Assembly (NCBI RefSeq): GCF_032854445.1
Contig: NC_088298.1
Span: 11,583,504 to 11,647,503 of the forward strand
Direction: 5' to 3'
Length of the DNA: 64,000 bases
DNA from: Liolophura sinensis
Lineage: Eukaryota; Mollusca; Polyplacophora; Chitonida; Chitonidae
Numbering within the stretch: position 1 is the stretch's first letter; each line of letters starts with the position of its first letter. The position numbers and the translations under genes are program-made. The notes beneath the pieces are model-generated. The model was not told where the DNA came from, did not search any database, and worked only from the letters and a program-made list of their open reading frames with translations. This document shows positions 59,364 through 64,000 of this stretch, piece by piece.

Positions 59364-60801
59364 CAGACAATACGATGAATGACCAAGGACAATAATTTGG
59401 TAAGCGTGGATGTATCTCATGAAATATTCAGTGTATGAAACCTATTTGCTTTACATTTGGTGGGAATGTTGACAACGGCCACGTTGGAAAGTTTGCGAGT
59501 GCAAGGTGGGAATGTCATTCGATCCAAACTGGAAATGACCAGCACGGGCAATCAACCATTTGATATTATGCACAAAACTAAAAATCTGTGCAAAACGCTT
59601 ATACCTCGGTTGTGACTTTGCAATATTTTTAAAAACTTCAAGCAACATTTTTGTTTAAATTTGATAGCTAAGGTTAGATTAGATGGATCTTACGTTCAGC
59701 GAATTTGGTTTAGGGTTTTTGTTATTATGGATGTTTAGTTATATTTTTCATTTCCACGTCTTCAGTGACAAGTATTTTATTTGCCATATTTAAGTTAGGA
59801 CATAAAGGCAAATGTGTTCGTGGAAAGTCCGAATTTGTTTTAAAAGGTTTTGTTTCCCCAAACTGGACTATTGGTTATTCTCAACTTTTGCAAACAATGA
59901 TGTATTGTTGGAAGCAAGTGTCCAAAAATTTTTAAAAGGATTTCAGTGTGGTAAAATTTTAATGATTTAAATTTATCAGTGATTCTTTTTTATTTTCCCA
60001 CTATAACTTTTTTTTAGTAAAATCTGTTTTTCTTGTTTTCTGTTAAGATTATCGTTGCATATTGAACTATTGCATGCAGATCATTGTGCTGCGCCACTAT
60101 ATGATATGCAGGAATCAGCATAAAGGTGACTGATGTTGTTGTTTTACTTTTGGTTTCATTTTAGCAAATACTAGCCAAGTAAAAGAAAATATATCATATG
60201 GAATAACATGGTTACCTGGTTCATCTAGTAAGCATTGAAACGTATCCATTGTTTAGGCTGCCAAAAGATAGCAATCTCGATGATGTTATCGATGAGTGAT
60301 TAGCATAATCCTGGTTATACCGAATTTAAGGATTTCAAGGCGAAAACTTCGAAATTAAGATTTTCTGAAGGTATCACACACTGTGCACAAGACGTAGATA
60401 TAAATTTGAACCACAGTTTGTAGGTATGTCAAGCGCTGGCCGAAGTTCCTCATTTTTATTTTACACGAAATAGATATCAGTTACGCTTCGTAAGCATCGT
60501 ATCACTATTTTATCTTCTGCGTTTATGTTCTTAATCATGCATATATCATATTGTACATATCAAGGCTGTATAGAATGTATTTATTAACACTATATATTTT
60601 TTCGTCTAGCTTTTAATCGTTTATCATATTATACGCTCATATCATTTCCAGTGTTAATAAGTATGAATTACGCACGCAAACTGTATCAGCAGTGCAAGGA
60701 TGGACGCAAATAAATCATTTCATATTGATATCGTTGTTTTTGGCAAATGTCTTTTAACAGACCAAGCTGTTTACATGACTGAGATTGCCTCTTCTACCTT
60801 A
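59364..60801. other. Intergenic sequence
   Basis: No gene or repeat recognised. Confidence 0.5.
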
Positions 60802-61323
60802 TCCCCAGCTCATGCTGGCTTCCTCTCCGCCCGTACGTGGGAAGGTCTTGCCATAATATAGATAAATAAATTTTACCTTATCCCCACCATGGATATAGAC
60901 GCGTGCTTTAAAGGGAAGCACGAGGTGCGGGTTTTTTTTTTTTTTTTTTTTTTTAAAGTTATTAACAATTTAATGCCACCCGGTCACATCACACTGACAC
61001 CGGGCCAACCAGTTTCTTTGCTATAACCCTTAGCGCCGAGCAAGGCAACAGCAAGTTTCATTTTCACTCTTGGGTAACACCCGATCCGGGAAGCTCGAAC
61101 CATTAAGCCACCGAAGCGACAGAGAGTTTCGTTGGCTTTTAAGTAATTTATTTGCTTGCCAATGCCACTGCATGGTGCTTGTACAACAGTTATGCTTATT
61201 TTTTTTCCTTTTAAGTGAAATAATCCTGTGTACGGCGTAAAACACCAATAATATAAATAAATAAATTTTACCTTATCCCCACCATGGATATAGACGCGTG
61301 CTTTAAAGGGAAGCACGAGGTGC
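60802..61323. repeat. Partial tandem duplication (period about 395 bp) built on SINE fragments
   Basis: TTTTACCTTATCCCCACCAT and the following 45 bp occur at 60,871 and again at 61,266. SINE pieces (AGCTCATGCTGGCTTCCTCT at 60,808; GTACGGCGTAAAACACCAAT at 61,230) and a poly-T run at 60,931-60,954 lie within. Confidence 0.8.
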
Positions 61324-61361
61324 TGTACAACAGTTATACTTATTTTTTTTCTTTTGCCACT

Positions 61362-61603
61362 GGGGGTCTCCGTGGCTCAGTCGGTTAGCGCGCTAGCGCA
61401 GCGTAATGACTGAGGACTCACCAATGCGGTCGCTGTGAGTTCAAGTCCAGCTCATGCTGGCTTCCTCTCCGGCCGTACCTGGGAAGGTCTGCAGCAACCT
61501 GCGGATGGTTGTGGGTTTTCCTCCCACCATAATGCTGGCCGCCGTCGTATAAGTGAAATATTCTTGAGTACGGCGTAAAACACCAATCAAATAAATAAAT
61601 AAA
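61362..61603 (+). mobile_element. Full-length SINE with target-site duplication
   Basis: Head GGGGGTCTCCGTGGCTCAGT to tail AAATAAATAAATAAA, with a small deletion in the core. Flanked by TCTTTTGCCACT at 61,350-61,361 and 61,604-61,615. Confidence 0.94.
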
Positions 61604-62246
61604 TCTTTTGCCACTCATATTCTTCCATTGTGCGCATGTTAGCTCGAAAACGTTGTATATCCCAAACAAGCCTTTGGAAACCTTATCATAACGTAGGTAA
61701 AACAAAGCCAAGTTCGATACATTAGCAGCTAACCGCTTCTCTGGAAAGCGTCTATCGTAACTGAAAACACTGGAGTTTTGCACCTAACTCTCCTGTAACA
61801 CAAGAAAATCCATATATGAAATATACTATATTTATTTGGTCTTAAGAACTTTTAAAAGCAGTCAAAAGGTTACCCTATAGAAATGACATACAACGTACAC
61901 TGAAAGGTTTCTTTTGTGTTGAGGACCATAACAATATTCTGACGTAAATTACGTACAATTTTAGTCACAAAGAAACTGTTTTAAAGGAGGAGTAGTAATA
62001 CGGCGGACCAAATTTAATACAGAATAATCAATTTCGTGAATCAACTTGTTCTTATCGGTAAATCCTATATCGACACTGATATCAAATCATTACAAAAAAA
62101 AAAATGATCTTTAGCCCTCTGCATTCATTTCTCTCCGAAACGAACAGAACATAATATACAAATAACAATTCAGGTAAAACAGACTTTTTGAAACAATTTT
62201 CGCTTGAAAACGCTTGTGTATTGTTACATTGGGTAAATCTCGGTCA

Positions 62247-62506
62247 TTATGCAGCATTCTCGCTGTACCAAAGGTTATATCCCTTCATCTGTTCAAGGTT
62301 GATTCTACCATCTTTGGTGGGTTTCTCGAGTTCAGTCCAATTACAGGTAGCCCATTTCAACCAATGAAGTACTAGAGCGGTGCTGTGACCAATCAGCTTA
62401 TCCGTCTTACGTGTACACGGCAGATTCGAGTTCACATGATCAACCCATTTGGGATTCTGTAGCAACATGCGACTGAAGATTTCGTTGATTACATATTTAG
62501 GATTCA
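62247..62506 (-). CDS. Possible terminal exon of an unidentified convergent gene
   Basis: Minus strand: acceptor TCCTCAG, then two bases plus 85 codons and a stop. It reads NPKYVINEIFSRMLLQNPKW and ends KGYNLWYSENAA; composition is balanced and non-repetitive. Its phase fits the putative upstream exon at 62,739-62,841. I do not recognise the family. Support is one open frame plus splice phase only. Confidence 0.25.
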
Positions 62507-62738
62507 CTGAGGAATTGAGTAGAACTACCTGCAGTCAAGGGTCTTGCTGCAGTGACACCAGAGAACCACTGACACGCTGGAGGCGCTATAAATATGCACA
62601 TGGTTAAAAAAAACGATCAAGAGTGTAAACTACTTGACATATAATGGGGACATTTCCTGACGCAACTGGCCACAGTTGTGACCAGGTTATCCATGGACAC
62701 TGTGCAAATTCCCATGGCACAATACATGTAGTAATTAC

Positions 62739-62841
62739 CCTTAGATTGTAACGGATCACAGATGTCACCTCGAACTGAAAATTTACTCCGTGAAAACTTT
62801 GGCCACAATTTCATCAGCCCTGTGTAAACATCAATTAAATC
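62739..62841 (-). CDS. Possible internal exon, copy 1 of a duplicated pair
   Basis: Minus strand: between GCTTGCAG and GTAATT, 103 nt, phase 0 in and phase 1 out, which matches the exon at 62,247. Reads DLIDVYTGLMKLWPKFSRSK, then RGDICDPLQSK. The acceptor lacks a good pyrimidine tract. Confidence 0.2.
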
Positions 62842-62952
62842 CTGCAAGCTGCAGCAGCTTTGACCACAGGCGTTACGCAAATATCAAATAAATCCTGCTA
62901 TCTTCCATGGATACTGTGCAAATTCTCATGGCGCAATACATGTAGTTATTAC

Positions 62953-63055
62953 CCTTAGATTGTAACGGATTACAGATGTCACCTCGAACTGAAAATTTAC
63001 TCCGTGAAAACTTTGGCAACAATTTCATCAGCTCTGTGTAAACATCAATTAAATC
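62953..63055 (-). CDS. Possible internal exon, copy 2 of a duplicated pair
   Basis: 214 bp upstream copy of the previous entry with three differences, all amino-acid changing (Gly/Glu, Trp/Leu, Asp/Asn). Both copies cannot be included together in frame. May simply be a duplicated non-coding segment. Confidence 0.18.
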
Positions 63056-63117
63056 CTGTAAGCTGCGGCAGCTTTGACCACAGGCGTTACGCAAATATCA
63101 AATAAATCCTGCTATCT

Positions 63118-64000
63118 TCCTCCTTTCAGGATCCCCCTTTTACCATATTGTTGCTAGAAATGGTTGAGTTGATAGGAAAGCAACACCGGGATACACTGAA
63201 TTCGACAGTAGCAACCGTTAACCCACGTTCACATCACGCGAATTGTATCGAGTGAAATGAAAATGGGAGAAGTCTATTTTATAAGCCTCGTTCAGACGGT
63301 GTGATCTGCAACAATGCAATGTTGAAATGTGCTGAAATATGCAACAATGCAACAATAAAATATGCAACAATGCAACAATGAAATAGTTTGTTTAGATTAA
63401 AGAGGGCACCGAACCACCTCTGGTACACTTTTAAACAACCGTGTCCTGGCTTTTGGCTGACTTCAGTTCTTTACAACTTGAGAAGGTCTGATACTACTGC
63501 ATAGTGTATAAGCACACCATGAAACATATTAAACAAAAACTAGAGATACATATATATATATATAGATACATATCGTTATGTAACTAAAACAGTCTCATTT
63601 AACATCTGACCTCGCACAAAAGTTGCAAACATGCTGGGAAATCTTAACAAACAAAGCTTATCCGCTAACAAAAAATAAATTTATGGCAAGGCTTGAGTTC
63701 GAAGTATGGCCCCAAATAAAAACATGGAAATAAATGTTAAACAAAGTTACCTCCCTTATTACTGTCAGAAGTTCGTTCCAGTCAAGTGGAAGTCAAAACC
63801 TCTTACTTCAAACAAGCATACGGTACTTAATAAATTTATGTCTCCGGTATATCGCTTTTGGTATTCCTGGATGCACATTTTTAAAATAAAATCTTCACAA
63901 TTTCCGCTCAAACGACTCCCTTTCTTTAGTTATTTTTAGCGAAGGATAATGTTACGTCCCGCCCTTCCAGAAACATTACAAACAAACACACTCGACAAAA
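63118..64000. other. Right flank
   Basis: Short AACAATGCAACAATG microrepeats near 63,310-63,380 and a TA-run at 63,547-63,562. No gene recognised. Confidence 0.5.

Larger units (their letters stand above)
62690..63117. repeat. 2 x 214 bp tandem duplication
   Basis: TCCATGGACACTGTGCAAAT at 62,690 and TCCATGGATACTGTGCAAAT at 62,904 start two nearly identical units, both ending AAATCCTGCTATCT. Confidence 0.95.

Overview
This window is eukaryotic and animal. It holds most of one large, intron-rich plus-strand gene, 49 exons that I can place from about 5.6 to 58.6 kb. Exon-by-exon translation with phase checking gives about 3,424 residues in the order: spectrin-like helices of a plakin domain with an embedded SH3 fold, a long plakin-repeat region on one 2.4 kb exon, about 17 spectrin repeats, two EF-hands, a GAS2 microtubule-binding domain, and a basic Ser/Pro/Arg-rich tail. 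That order is diagnostic of a spectraplakin (Shot / VAB-10 / MACF1 / dystonin family), the giant linkers that tie actin, microtubules and junctions together. The N-terminal calponin-homology actin-binding domain and the start of the plakin domain are not in the window; they should lie upstream of position 1 or in the 200-N gap at 5,216-5,415.

The organism is probably a lophotrochozoan marine invertebrate, most likely a mollusc. The reasons are a spectraplakin with an invertebrate-style internal plakin-repeat exon, AT-rich introns, and many copies of a roughly 260 bp tRNA-derived SINE whose tail reads GTACGGCGTAAAACACCAAT followed by AAATAAAT repeats. I know such tails from mollusc genomes. 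This assignment is inference.

Layout. 1-5,643: non-coding, with a degenerate minisatellite, SINEs and an assembly gap. 5,644-15,126: plakin-domain exons 1-13, including a cluster of single-base frame problems in exons 5, 6 and 7 and a 43 bp minisatellite that ends exactly at the exon 5 splice acceptor. 15,127-17,530: plakin-repeat exon 14. 17,874-34,472: spectrin-repeat exons 15-34, with SINEs and two MITE-like DNA elements in the introns. 34,473-48,753: two long introns (5.5 and 8.6 kb) around exon 35, with two candidate alternative first exons and a dense CAGGTG E-box cluster. 48,754-58,555: exons 36-49 (last spectrin repeats, EF-hands, GAS2, tail, stop), with a polyadenylation signal at 58,688. 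58,716-64,000: intergenic sequence with SINEs and, on the minus strand, a 2 x 214 bp tandem duplication that may contain duplicated exons of a convergent unknown gene.

Nothing in the window is a bacterial operon, CRISPR array, rRNA or bona fide tRNA gene. The tRNA-like segments are SINE heads.
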